The notes below the pieces were generated by a model. The model ran no database searches, was not told the DNA's origin, and saw only the letters and a list, made by a program, of their open reading frames with translations. A stretch of 64,000 nucleotides of DNA from Chryseobacterium sp. ERMR1:04 (GTDB taxonomy: Bacteria > Bacteroidota > Bacteroidia > Flavobacteriales > Weeksellaceae). Both the position numbers and the translations under genes were made by a program. The stretch covers positions 682,001 to 746,000 of the forward strand of contig NZ_LIRF01000008.1 of NCBI RefSeq assembly GCF_001297705.1, in the 5' to 3' direction. Each line of letters opens with the position of its first letter. Within the stretch, counting starts at the first letter, position 1. Positions 56,553 through 64,000 of the stretch are shown piece by piece.

Positions 56553-57863
56553 TTACTTCTCTTTATTCATTAATTCTCTGATTTTCTTTTCTTCCCAGTT
56601 TTTCCCAATGGCAAAAACATTCATTCCGTGTGCTAAAACACCAATTCCCCAACCCAGCATCGGAAAGTAAAACCAAATATGTTTGGGGTTTGTAATCAAA
56701 TTAATAATGATCAAAAACGGAATAATTACACAATAAGAAATAAGGTTTCCATAGAAACTTTTGATCTCTTTCACCCGTTTTTTTGCTCTTTCATAGGCTT
56801 TATCACTATCCTCAGGTTTCACACTGACAACGTTTGGCTTACCCGATAATATCGGAAGTTTCACTTTAAAATAATCTTCAGATTTTTCAATGAAAACATT
56901 CTTCTTGGTGAGCAAAGCATAACGCTGAACAATATTCGCCAGTCCAATCCCTGCGCTCTCTTTCATCTGTTCTCTCACCTGCAGGTTATTTTCAATGCAC
57001 AGCGTATCATTTTCAGAAAAAACTTTGATGATTAATGGTTTTGAAGATGTGGCAAAATTATGTTTGATACAATTTTCCAACAGCAATTGCAGCGAAAGTG
57101 GAACTACATATCTTCGGTAATCTTCTTGATCAACATCAAAAACAAAATCTACGCTGTCTTCAAATCTTGTTTTTAATAGATCACAATACGTTTTTGCAAA
57201 TTCTATCTCGTCTTCTACTGTAACTAATTCTTTATCTTTCTGTTCCAAAACATACCGGTAAATCTTTGACATTGAAGCCGTAAACTTCTGCGCCTGTCTC
57301 GGATTTTCATCAATTAATGAACTTAAAACATTCAATGAATTGAAAAGAAAATGCGGATCAAGCTGGTTTTTTAAACTTTCAAACTGTGCGTTGGCAGATT
57401 TTGCGATGAGTTTCTGCTCTACCACTTCTTTTTTGGAAGTTTTTTTCAGCTCTTCCATAAAGCCTCTTGCATGAAGAAAAGCGGAGATCAGTAAAGCAAC
57501 ATTAATGGTAAACCAATTGATGAAATTATATCGTCCTGAAAAATATTCTGTTGTATTTACCGCCTTCTGAATCAGTACAAAATTCACATAATTACAGAAA
57601 TACACCAATATGACATTGGCAATAAGAATAGAAATAATGCTTATCGCAGCTCTTTTAGTAGTGGCTTCAGACCAGGGGAATTTTTTATTAAGAAAGTCAT
57701 TCAACATACCGTTTCCGCCCGCCAAAACGAATGAATACATGAAAGAGATCAAGACCGTTAATAAAAAGTTTTCAATCGTTTTTTCATCTGTAAAAGCGAA
57801 AAAGAAAAACATTGAAGTAGCCAATGATATCCAAAGTAAGGTGATAAAGTTTTTACGTTTCAT
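56553..57863 (-). CDS. LytS-type histidine kinase fused to a 2TM domain
   Basis: A 436-residue membrane kinase. Four hydrophobic segments lie in residues 7-135, followed by the His_kinase phosphoacceptor block NQLDPHFLFNSLNVLSSLID (His171), SLQLLLENCIKHNF (N-box) and SAGIGLANIVQRYALL (G-box). From residue about 356 a complete 2TM domain is attached: AYERAKKRVKEIKSFYGNLI, then two helices through FPMLGWGIGVLAHGMNVFAI, then NWEEKKIRELMNKEK. The fusion puts the ATPase between membrane anchors. The LytTR regulator four genes downstream is the probable partner. It has a TAAATTTG promoter box ahead. Confidence 0.9.
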   Translation of the reverse strand: MKRKNFITLLWISLATSMFFFFAFTDEKTIENFLLTVLISFMYSFVLAGGNGMLNDFLNKKFPWSEATTKRAAISIISILIANVILVYFCNYVNFVLIQKAVNTTEYFSGRYNFINWFTINVALLISAFLHARGFMEELKKTSKKEVVEQKLIAKSANAQFESLKNQLDPHFLFNSLNVLSSLIDENPRQAQKFTASMSKIYRYVLEQKDKELVTVEDEIEFAKTYCDLLKTRFEDSVDFVFDVDQEDYRRYVVPLSLQLLLENCIKHNFATSSKPLIIKVFSENDTLCIENNLQVREQMKESAGIGLANIVQRYALLTKKNVFIEKSEDYFKVKLPILSGKPNVVSVKPEDSDKAYERAKKRVKEIKSFYGNLISYCVIIPFLIIINLITNPKHIWFYFPMLGWGIGVLAHGMNVFAIGKNWEEKKIRELMNKEK

Positions 57864-57880
57864 GATTCAATTTCTTAGCT

Positions 57881-57888
57881 CAAATTTA
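57881..57888 (-). promoter_or_regulatory. Histidine kinase cluster -7 promoter box
   Basis: Minus-strand TAAATTTG (plus-strand CAAATTTA), 17 bases before the kinase start. Confidence 0.5.
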
Positions 57889-57953
57889 GACTATATTCAA
57901 AATATTTAAAATTATTTCTTGCCGAACCGTCATATTTAATTCCTGAACGGCAC

Positions 57954-57979
57954 AAAAAAACCTTCCATGATTTGGAAGG
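57954..57979 (-). terminator. Terminator after the exported protein gene
   Basis: CCTTCCA (57961-57967) and TGGAAGG (57973-57979), with a T run when read on the minus strand. It closes the transcript coming from the 58001-58651 gene. Confidence 0.85.
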
Positions 57980-58000
57980 CTTAGAATATTTTTAAATTTA

Positions 58001-58651
58001 TTATTTAGTGGCCTGACTGATAAAATACTGAGCTTCTCCTTTCCCCCAGTTTGGATCTAATGCAGATTTTGGTTGATAAGAATTATATTTCTCTAATGCC
58101 AGTTTAAACATCTCAATCCCTTTGGTCTTGCTACCTCCGTATTGCTCAGGAGTGAAATAGGTATCTTCAGCTTTTATCAAAGCAATTCTTGGATTGGCTG
58201 GATCTAATTTCTCAGCAATTTTAAGTTCCTCTCCCGCCTTTGCACCATCTGTCATAAATCTTTGTTGAGGATTCACCATCATCTTTAAAGAGGATGCCAT
58301 TTTTCTCAATAAATGAACCTCAGCATTATTTTTTTGACCTGCATTTTCAGCAGCATCCAGATATTTTTCTGCTTGTCCGGCAATGATATCCAACTCTATC
58401 ATCTTCCCTTCTCTCATCTGAACTCTCCCTTTTTGAATATAAGCAAAAGCAGCATAATAAGACGGTAACCATTGCGTTGTTTCTTTCTTCCCGATTCTGT
58501 CGAAATCATTCGCTAATGTCTGAAAATCTTCGGAAGATTTACATGATTCTAATTTTGCAATTTTTTCAGTCATTGCTTTTTCATAAGCAGTCTGAGCAAA
58601 AGCCGTTAAACTCATTAATACTAAAGCAAAGCTTAATAGGTATTTTTTCAT
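58001..58651 (-). CDS. Exported TPR-like protein
   Basis: A 216-residue exported protein with signal peptide MKKYLLSFALVLMSLTAFA. The rest is helical with tetratricopeptide-like pairs (WLPSYYAAFAYIQKGRVQMR, AEKYLDAAENAGQKNNAEVH, GIEMFKLALEKYNSY). It is 82 bases downstream of the TonB-dependent receptor on the same strand, so it probably acts with it in the periplasm. No precise family is recognised. Confidence 0.75.
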   Translation of the reverse strand: MKKYLLSFALVLMSLTAFAQTAYEKAMTEKIAKLESCKSSEDFQTLANDFDRIGKKETTQWLPSYYAAFAYIQKGRVQMREGKMIELDIIAGQAEKYLDAAENAGQKNNAEVHLLRKMASSLKMMVNPQQRFMTDGAKAGEELKIAEKLDPANPRIALIKAEDTYFTPEQYGGSKTKGIEMFKLALEKYNSYQPKSALDPNWGKGEAQYFISQATK

Positions 58652-58733
58652 TTTTTCTAAGTTTTTTGAGGTTAGTTTATATTGTATTGTCTGTTATATT
58701 TTTAATTAATAAAACGATTGGGTTTCTGATATT

Positions 58734-60977
58734 TTACAGATTATTATTGATCGCATCTTGGGTTTTATCTACACCAAAACTTATAAATGCGCCTACAAAA
58801 ACAAAGGTATTAATCGGCGGAACCACTCCAGAACTTCTGGATCCGTCTTGAGAGAAATTGTAGCCATACACATTTTTTGTTCCTAAGACATTCGAGATAC
58901 TCAATACAAAAATGGTGAACGCTTTAGCATCTTTTTTTCCAAGATTCGGAAGATAATTAAAACTTAAATTAAGAGCATTATAGTCTTTTAATCTGCCTTC
59001 ATTTCTTGTATAATTGATACTGCTCCCATTAACCTCTTTCGTTGCAAAATCATAATATGGGCGTCCTTTTGCGTAGCTATACGATAGGTTAACCCCTAAT
59101 TTCCATTCCGGAATAAATCTTTTGGCAACTGCTGAAAGGGTATGTGCTGATGCGAAATTAGGCTGTAAACTTACTGGATAATTCATAAAATCTCTTTTTG
59201 AATCCAAGTATGAATAACTGATCCAATAATCGATATTATCAAAGGTTTTCTTGTCTCTCCAGAACAGCTCCAACCCTTTTGCATAACCAAAACCATTATT
59301 ATTATCAGCTCTTTGAATCGGTTGAGCTTGATTATCATTAAATCCAAGATTTGACACTTTAATCAGCTGATCATATTTCTTATAAAAAGCCTCAAATCGT
59401 AAACTTCTGCCATCTGTTGCTCTCTGAACCTGAAAAATATAATGCTGAGACTTTTGAAAATCAAGATTGGCAGGACCATTAATATATTTACTTTCAGGGT
59501 TTTGATAGAATAATCCATAAGCAAAAGAGGTGGTCCAGTCTTTTGCGAAACGGTAAGCCAAAGCCAATCTTGGAGCAATGTTGCTTTTTCCGAGATAAGA
59601 TGAATTCTCTGCCCTCACTCCTATTTTAGCAGATAAATTGTTACTGAAACCCAAATCTGTTTCTACAAAAGCAGCTGAGATTAAATCTTTATAATGCTTA
59701 TTGATTTCTTCAAACGTCAGTTTTTCATCAGTATTATTTAATTCAAAACCTCCTCTTACAGCACTGATTCTATTTATTTTTCTTTCTAAAACTGCTTTAA
59801 AATTGATGTAATTTCCATCGGTAAGCAATCTTGTCTTATCCGATTCAATGTCATTGGGTTCGGTTGAAAAATTAAGACCTGTTCTGTTGAATGAATACGA
59901 TGTTCCTGCGTTGAGAAGATATTTCCCGAATTTCTGCTTGAAAGATAAGTTGTGATAGGTGTTTTTCCCTTTCAACTTAATTAAAGAATATTCATTATCA
60001 GCTTCTAAGCTTTCTGTTTTTACACCCATGCTATTGGTATCATATTTTCCGTAATATTTGAAAAACCCACCTGATTTTGTTTTAATTCTAAAATTAGCAT
60101 CAGCATTTAAACCTTGTGGAGCATCGATAAAATCGGTATTAAAATCGAAAACTTTCTGCATTAAATTCAAATTAGAATATCCTAAAGTTGCGCCATAAGA
60201 ATGTGTTTTATCATCGCTTAGCTTTTGAAAGCCAACATTCGCAAAAATCGGAGAAATACCAAAATCATAAGAACTCTGGTCCGGAAGATCTACACTTTCC
60301 AACATTAATGCTCCGGAAAGAGCCTGCCCGTACAATGCTGAATATCCTCCGCTTGAAAATACATTTCCTTTAAAAAGTGACGTATTAAAACGATCTCTAC
60401 CCGCAATTCCCGGAACTGAGCTGGAGAAATAATTGTTAATTAAGCTTCCATCCATAAAGATCTTAGATTCTGTTCCTGTCCCTCCTCTGATGAATAATCC
60501 TTCAGACTCTCCTACTTTCTGTACACCCGGAAGATAGGTTAATGCAGAAGTAATCTGCCCGTCTGCCCCTGCCGTTGTATACACGTCAATAGGTGTTAAT
60601 AATGCGGTTGCTCTTTTCTTATCGCTTGCTTCTATGGAGCCTGCTGAGATCACGACGGCATCAATTTCGTTAATCTGTTCTTTCAATTCTACATTGACGG
60701 ATATTTCCTGATTTTCAATGACAATTGGTTTTTCTACATCATTGTATTTTGGGTGGGTAAATATCAAAGTATGGTTTCCTTTTTCTGACGTTTCAAATGA
60801 GAAGTTACCATTTGTATCGGTTGTAGCTCCATCATACGTGTCTTTCAAGGTGATATTTATTTCGCTGATTCCTTTATTTCTAAAAGTTACTTTTCCTGTA
60901 ATTTTCACCTGAGCATAGCTTAGAGAAAATGAGAAAAAAGCAATAAGAAATAAGAATCTTTGTGTCTGCGTTTTCAT
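58734..60977 (-). CDS. TonB-dependent outer-membrane receptor with carboxypeptidase-like N-domain
   Basis: A 747-residue outer-membrane transporter. Signal peptide MKTQTQRFLFLIAFFSFSLS; then a carboxypeptidase-D regulatory-like domain (VTFRNKGISEINITLKDTYD, then GNFSFETSEKGNHTLIFTHP), the plug (LTPIDVYTTAGADGQITSAL, GLFIRGGTGTESKIFMDGSL), and a 22-strand-type barrel ending FVFVGAFISFGVDKTQDAIN. No SusD-like partner follows, so this is not a glycan Sus pair. Ligand unknown. I begin at the ATG of MKTQTQ (60975-60977), because the earlier ATG adds a basic heptapeptide ahead of the signal. Confidence 0.9.
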   Translation of the reverse strand: MKTQTQRFLFLIAFFSFSLSYAQVKITGKVTFRNKGISEINITLKDTYDGATTDTNGNFSFETSEKGNHTLIFTHPKYNDVEKPIVIENQEISVNVELKEQINEIDAVVISAGSIEASDKKRATALLTPIDVYTTAGADGQITSALTYLPGVQKVGESEGLFIRGGTGTESKIFMDGSLINNYFSSSVPGIAGRDRFNTSLFKGNVFSSGGYSALYGQALSGALMLESVDLPDQSSYDFGISPIFANVGFQKLSDDKTHSYGATLGYSNLNLMQKVFDFNTDFIDAPQGLNADANFRIKTKSGGFFKYYGKYDTNSMGVKTESLEADNEYSLIKLKGKNTYHNLSFKQKFGKYLLNAGTSYSFNRTGLNFSTEPNDIESDKTRLLTDGNYINFKAVLERKINRISAVRGGFELNNTDEKLTFEEINKHYKDLISAAFVETDLGFSNNLSAKIGVRAENSSYLGKSNIAPRLALAYRFAKDWTTSFAYGLFYQNPESKYINGPANLDFQKSQHYIFQVQRATDGRSLRFEAFYKKYDQLIKVSNLGFNDNQAQPIQRADNNNGFGYAKGLELFWRDKKTFDNIDYWISYSYLDSKRDFMNYPVSLQPNFASAHTLSAVAKRFIPEWKLGVNLSYSYAKGRPYYDFATKEVNGSSINYTRNEGRLKDYNALNLSFNYLPNLGKKDAKAFTIFVLSISNVLGTKNVYGYNFSQDGSRSSGVVPPINTFVFVGAFISFGVDKTQDAINNNL

Positions 60978-61012
60978 TGTTTTTAATTTTCGGATCAAAA
61001 ATACAGTTGAAA

Positions 61013-61048
61013 ATGCCTTTCGGTGAAAAAAAACTTACCGAAAGGCAT
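61013..61048 (-). terminator. Inverted repeat / terminator after the AraC gene
   Basis: A 12-bp perfect stem, ATGCCTTTCGGT (61013-61024) and ACCGAAAGGCAT (61037-61048); on the minus strand a short T run follows. It lies between the AraC gene and the receptor. Confidence 0.75.
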
Positions 61049-61070
61049 ACTTTGAACTCTGAGTCGCAGA

Positions 61071-61973
61071 TTAGTGAATAGGGATGCAAAAATCAACAAT
61101 CATTTTCCCTTCCGGATGCTCTTTGAAATTGGAATGATAGATCTCAAAAGGAAAAGCTTTTCGGATGGAATACTGGTTCTCATTCATCCATAAGAATAAA
61201 GAGGCCCAGCACTTTTCAAAATCATTCAGGGTAACTTCTCCGCTGCCGATGATAAATTTACCCGCTTCAATGGTCTCAGGAAAAACTTCCCCTTCCTGCT
61301 CCATGAGTTGATTATCAAGAAGCATAGATGCGTGAATCCTTACTTTTTCGGGAGGTGTTACTTTGAAGCTGTCATGATAAACGGAGATCATTTTTACATT
61401 TTCACGGGGAAAAAGCTGTTTCTTTTTAGCCCAATTGATTAAGATATCATAAGACTTTTCTACATCAGCCAATCCAAGGCTCATTACACACGCAAGATTC
61501 ATTTCCTGCAGTTCTGTTACTTTAATTTTTAAATTCATTGTTCGCCAGTTTAATAGGTTTTCTACCTTGCAAATGTATTGTCGAAAAACCGTATCAACTT
61601 GTCCGTTCTTGCTCTCAACTTGTAAAATCTTGTGGAAACTTTCTGGGGCAGACCTACGAAATTCGGAAGGTGACTTTCCGTAGTATTTTTTAAACGTTTT
61701 ATTAAAGACAGAATGGTTTGCAAATCCAAGTTCCATGTATATTTCCTTAATGTCTACATTCTTCCTTAAAGCAAGATATAAAGCACTTTTTTCAATTTTC
61801 TTTCGGATGATATAGTTCTGAAGTGTTTCTCCCGTAATGAGCTTAAAAATTCTATGAAAATGAAAGGGAGAATAGGCGCCTAGAGCAGCCACTTTTTCAA
61901 GACTGAGGTCATCATCCAAATGATTGTCTATATATTTAATGATCCTGATGATTCTTCTTTTATATTCTTCCAA
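61071..61973 (-). CDS. AraC-family regulator with GyrI-like effector domain
   Basis: A 300-residue transcription factor. The N-terminal 100 residues are the AraC DNA-binding pair of helix-turn-helix motifs (RIIKYIDNHLDDDLSLEKVA; ALGAYSPFHFHRIFKLITGE; MELGFANHSVFNKTFKKYYG). From about residue 145 a GyrI-like small-molecule-binding domain follows (LKIKVTELQEMNLACVMSLG, later AGKFIIGSGEVTLNDFEKCW). Such proteins sense xenobiotics or multidrug-like ligands. It is divergent from sodC and upstream of the receptor; control of either is only positional. Confidence 0.9.
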   Translation of the reverse strand: MEEYKRRIIRIIKYIDNHLDDDLSLEKVAALGAYSPFHFHRIFKLITGETLQNYIIRKKIEKSALYLALRKNVDIKEIYMELGFANHSVFNKTFKKYYGKSPSEFRRSAPESFHKILQVESKNGQVDTVFRQYICKVENLLNWRTMNLKIKVTELQEMNLACVMSLGLADVEKSYDILINWAKKKQLFPRENVKMISVYHDSFKVTPPEKVRIHASMLLDNQLMEQEGEVFPETIEAGKFIIGSGEVTLNDFEKCWASLFLWMNENQYSIRKAFPFEIYHSNFKEHPEGKMIVDFCIPIH

Positions 61974-62111
61974 TTGTTGTTTTTACCCGTAAAAGTAAGA
62001 AGATAAAGGATAGAGAATTTGTCTTTTATTGCGAATGTTGGAAATAAAGATTCTATGAATTTTTATTTTAAATATTACTTACCTTTATATCAATATAAAA
62101 AATCATTTAAA

Positions 62112-62615
62112 ATGAAAGTACAAACATTAGCATTATTGGCTGGTTGTGCATTATTTGCTGTTTCTTGCGGAACTACAAAAATGTATTCTGTAAACGCTAA
62201 AAGCGGAACACAAACTGGAGGAACTGCAAAGTTTACTCAAAACGGAAACGAAGTTGTAATGAAGCTTGATGTCACCAATCTTACTCCGGGGATCCACGCT
62301 GTACATATTCATGAAAAAGGTGACTGCTCTGCAGCTGATGGAACGTCTACAGGAGGACACTGGAATCCAGGAAAAGACGATCATGGTAAATGGGGAGCTG
62401 AGCATTTCCACATGGGAGATATCGGGAATTTAGTGGCTAATAAAGACGGTGTTGCCACATTGACTTTCAAAACCGACAAATGGTGTCTTGGATGTACTGA
62501 CGAATCTAAAAATATCATCGGAAAAGGAATGATTATTCATGCAGCAGCAGATGATTTCCATACTCAGCCTACAGGAAATGCAGGCGGAAGAGTGGGATGT
62601 GTAGAAATTAAATAG
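62112..62615 (+). CDS. sodC: Cu/Zn superoxide dismutase-like lipoprotein
   Basis: A protein of about 167 residues. The signal MKVQTLALLAGCALFAVSC ends in a lipobox Cys. The SOD fold follows with the metal-binding histidines: GIHAVHIHEKGDCSAADG, STGGHWNPGKDDHGKWGAEH, FHMGDIGN, and the C-terminal AAADDFHTQPTGNAGGRVGC, whose cysteine pairs with the earlier GDC cysteine. It dismutates superoxide in the periplasm or on the outer membrane. I use the ATG at 62112: the longer frame from 62019 has no signal-like start. Confidence 0.92.
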   Translation: MKVQTLALLAGCALFAVSCGTTKMYSVNAKSGTQTGGTAKFTQNGNEVVMKLDVTNLTPGIHAVHIHEKGDCSAADGTSTGGHWNPGKDDHGKWGAEHFHMGDIGNLVANKDGVATLTFKTDKWCLGCTDESKNIIGKGMIIHAAADDFHTQPTGNAGGRVGCVEIK

Positions 62616-62644
62616 TACAATTCTTTCAGAAAAAGGTAATAAAA

Positions 62645-62677
62645 AAATCCGTTTCACGACTTGTGAAACGGATTTTT
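62645..62677. terminator. Bidirectional terminator between convergent genes
   Basis: A 13-bp perfect stem, AAATCCGTTTCAC (62645-62657) and GTGAAACGGATTT (62663-62675), with a T tract on the plus side and an A run on the other. It ends sodC and the MscS gene. Confidence 0.9.
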
Positions 62678-62689
62678 TGTTTTGATTTA

Positions 62690-63559
62690 TTATTGAAAAG
62701 TATTCTTAGGAAAGTCTAAGGTCCTGATAGGATATGGGATATTGATCTCATTTTCCCGAAACTTCCTTAATATTGATTTCCTAATATTACTTCGCATCGT
62801 TGGCTGTCTAAATAAATTTTTTGTATGATAAAACATTTTAAAATCTAAAGAGCTATCTCCAAAATTTTCCAGCCTTACGGAGGGGAGCGGATCTTTAAGC
62901 ACGCTTTCATGTTCTAGTGCGGCCTCTACCATTAACTTCTCCAATAGCTCCAGATCTGTATCATAATGCACTCCGACCGTAATTTCAAAAGCGACCACTT
63001 CGTCATTATGAGAGAAATTCACCAGTCTATTTTTAGTTAAAACAGAATTGGGAAAAATAATACTCTTATTATCTCTGGTAAGAATCGTGGTCGTTCTCAT
63101 TTTAATTTCCTGAACCTCGCCTATAATTCCATCGAGGTCTACCACATCTCCCACTCGTATTGTCCTGTCTAACAAAATAATGATCCCCGATATAAAATCT
63201 AAAAACAAATTTTGCAGACCAAGACCTATACCTACCAAAATTACGCTTGAACCTACGAGTAATGGAGACATATCCAATCCGAGCATTTTCATGACCAGAA
63301 AGAACATAATAATTACGATCACGTAATGGAATACCTGCGAAAACGCAAACTTTTTACCTAGATCAAATCTTTCAGATTTATAAATAAGCCTTCGTATTAT
63401 TTTCGAGACAACCAATCCTATAATAAGGATCATGAACGCTCCTATTATTTCGTAGACCGTAAGATTATACTTACCCAGCGAAAATATTTTGTATTCTAAA
63501 ATCTCTTTAAATGTTACATTTACATTGTCATTTATTACGTTATTAATCTCATTCATCAT
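62690..63559 (-). CDS. MscS-family mechanosensitive channel
   Basis: A 289-residue inner-membrane channel that opens on osmotic downshift. Three helices near the N-terminus (LTVYEIIGAFMILIIGLVVS; FHYVIVIIMFFLVMKMLGLD; then the pore helix LLVGSSVILVGIGLGLQNLF, near residue 100), the MscS signature GLGLQNLFLDFISGIIILLD, then the beta domain VGDVVDLDGIIGEVQEIKMR and TTILTRDNKSIIFPNSVL. Length fits the small-conductance form. Confidence 0.94.
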   Translation of the reverse strand: MMNEINNVINDNVNVTFKEILEYKIFSLGKYNLTVYEIIGAFMILIIGLVVSKIIRRLIYKSERFDLGKKFAFSQVFHYVIVIIMFFLVMKMLGLDMSPLLVGSSVILVGIGLGLQNLFLDFISGIIILLDRTIRVGDVVDLDGIIGEVQEIKMRTTTILTRDNKSIIFPNSVLTKNRLVNFSHNDEVVAFEITVGVHYDTDLELLEKLMVEAALEHESVLKDPLPSVRLENFGDSSLDFKMFYHTKNLFRQPTMRSNIRKSILRKFRENEINIPYPIRTLDFPKNTFQ

Positions 63560-63576
63560 TTGGTTTGTGTGTGTGT

Positions 63577-64000
63577 TTATTTTTTTACATTCATATCGCC
63601 TATGATATTCATTGCTTCCTGAAGGTAAGGGTCTTTCTTAAGATTTTTGATCCACATTTCAGATTTCTTCTTGAATGCTTCATCTTTTTTCTCTCTATCT
63701 ACTTCATTGGGATACAAAATAAACTGAAGACCGTTTTCAAATTTCGTTAATGCTTTGAATTTTTCAATCTGAGCTTTTCTTTGCTTCATCAAGTCATTAA
63801 ACTTATTGATGTTAAGCGTGATTGTCTCTTCTTTATCTAATTTCTCTCTCCATTGCGCAGATTCTAATAACAACTGATAGTTGGTATTTTTAGCCATTCT
63901 ATCGTTGCTTGCTTTTTCTAATGCTTTCACATCAAAATAGTTTAGTTTCTGGAAGTTGGTGCTAGGAATTTTATCCCACGCCAATGCATAATCATCATAT
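63577..64000 (-). CDS. prc: Carboxy-terminal processing peptidase, C-terminal part (runs off window)
   Basis: The visible 140 codons read YDDYALAWDKIPSTNFQKLN and continue through a charged helical region (MKQRKAQIEKFKALTKFENG) to a stop before 63577. The DYALAWDKIPS block is the C-terminal DUF3340 part of the tail-specific protease Prc/Tsp, a periplasmic serine protease. The catalytic domain and PDZ lie outside the window. The frame is open to position 64000, so this is the end of a longer gene. It starts 17 bases behind the MscS start and is transcribed in the same direction as MscS. Confidence 0.85.
   Translation of the reverse strand, partial: YDDYALAWDKIPSTNFQKLNYFDVKALEKASNDRMAKNTNYQLLLESAQWREKLDKEETITLNINKFNDLMKQRKAQIEKFKALTKFENGLQFILYPNEVDREKKDEAFKKKSEMWIKNLKKDPYLQEAMNIIGDMNVKK

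Overview
The window looks like chromosomal DNA of a flavobacterium (Bacteroidota), most likely Chryseobacterium or a close relative in the Weeksellaceae. It is AT-rich, ribosome binding sites are weak, and many genes carry the Bacteroidota -7 promoter box TAnnTTTG. The gene content agrees: a type IX secretion sorting domain, LytTR/LytS two-component pairs, 2TM-domain proteins, a DUF885 lipoprotein, a TonB-dependent receptor with a carboxypeptidase-like N-domain, and an AccD without a zinc ribbon. Genus-level assignment is inference from protein flavour; no 16S gene is present.

Layout. 1-1.7 kb: sulfate assimilation (cysD partial, cysH) next to an Rrf2 regulator, with a palindromic operator over the cysH promoter. 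1.8-7.4 kb: peptidase T, a small double-glycine-leader cysteine-rich peptide, an outer-membrane barrel, a LytS/LytTR pair and a second barrel. 7.6-16.2 kb: an O-acyltransferase with SGNH domain, thiL, a thioesterase, a flavoprotein, membrane proteins, a YARHG lipoprotein and two thioredoxin-fold proteins. 16.5-24.2 kb: two TonB-C-like secreted proteins, mutS, a GNAT acetyltransferase, bestrophin, a decayed gene, a SpoU methyltransferase, and a CBS protein coupled to NAD kinase. 24.3-35.0 kb: fbaA, accD, a nucleoside-recognition transporter-like protein, an exbB-exbD-tonB operon, a DUF885 lipoprotein and small proteins. 35-45.3 kb: nth, bcp, an acetyltransferase, manC, an SprT-like protein, TolC, folC, two tRNA-Val genes, glycosyltransferases and SufE. 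45.4-54.3 kb: clpC, a type IX secreted propeller-like protein, mnmA, a GRDP-like protein with a Cys/Gly tail, and a gene split by a -1 frame change at an A AAA AAG heptamer. 54.3-64 kb: a LytTR regulator, 2TM proteins, an isoprenylcysteine methyltransferase-like protein, a histidine kinase fused to a 2TM domain, a secreted protein, a TonB-dependent receptor, an AraC/GyrI regulator, Cu/Zn SOD, MscS and the C-terminal end of a Prc protease.

Most genes are ordinary housekeeping and envelope genes in short operons, separated by clear intrinsic terminators. There is no prophage, insertion sequence, CRISPR array or integrated plasmid. The less ordinary material is the cysteine-rich leader peptide at 3.5 kb with a perfect 20-bp palindrome upstream, the frame-split gene at 53.4 kb, the 2TM/histidine-kinase cluster at 54-58 kb, the GRDP-like protein at 52.5 kb, and several families of small intergenic inverted-repeat elements. 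All functions come from reading sequence motifs; no database search was run.
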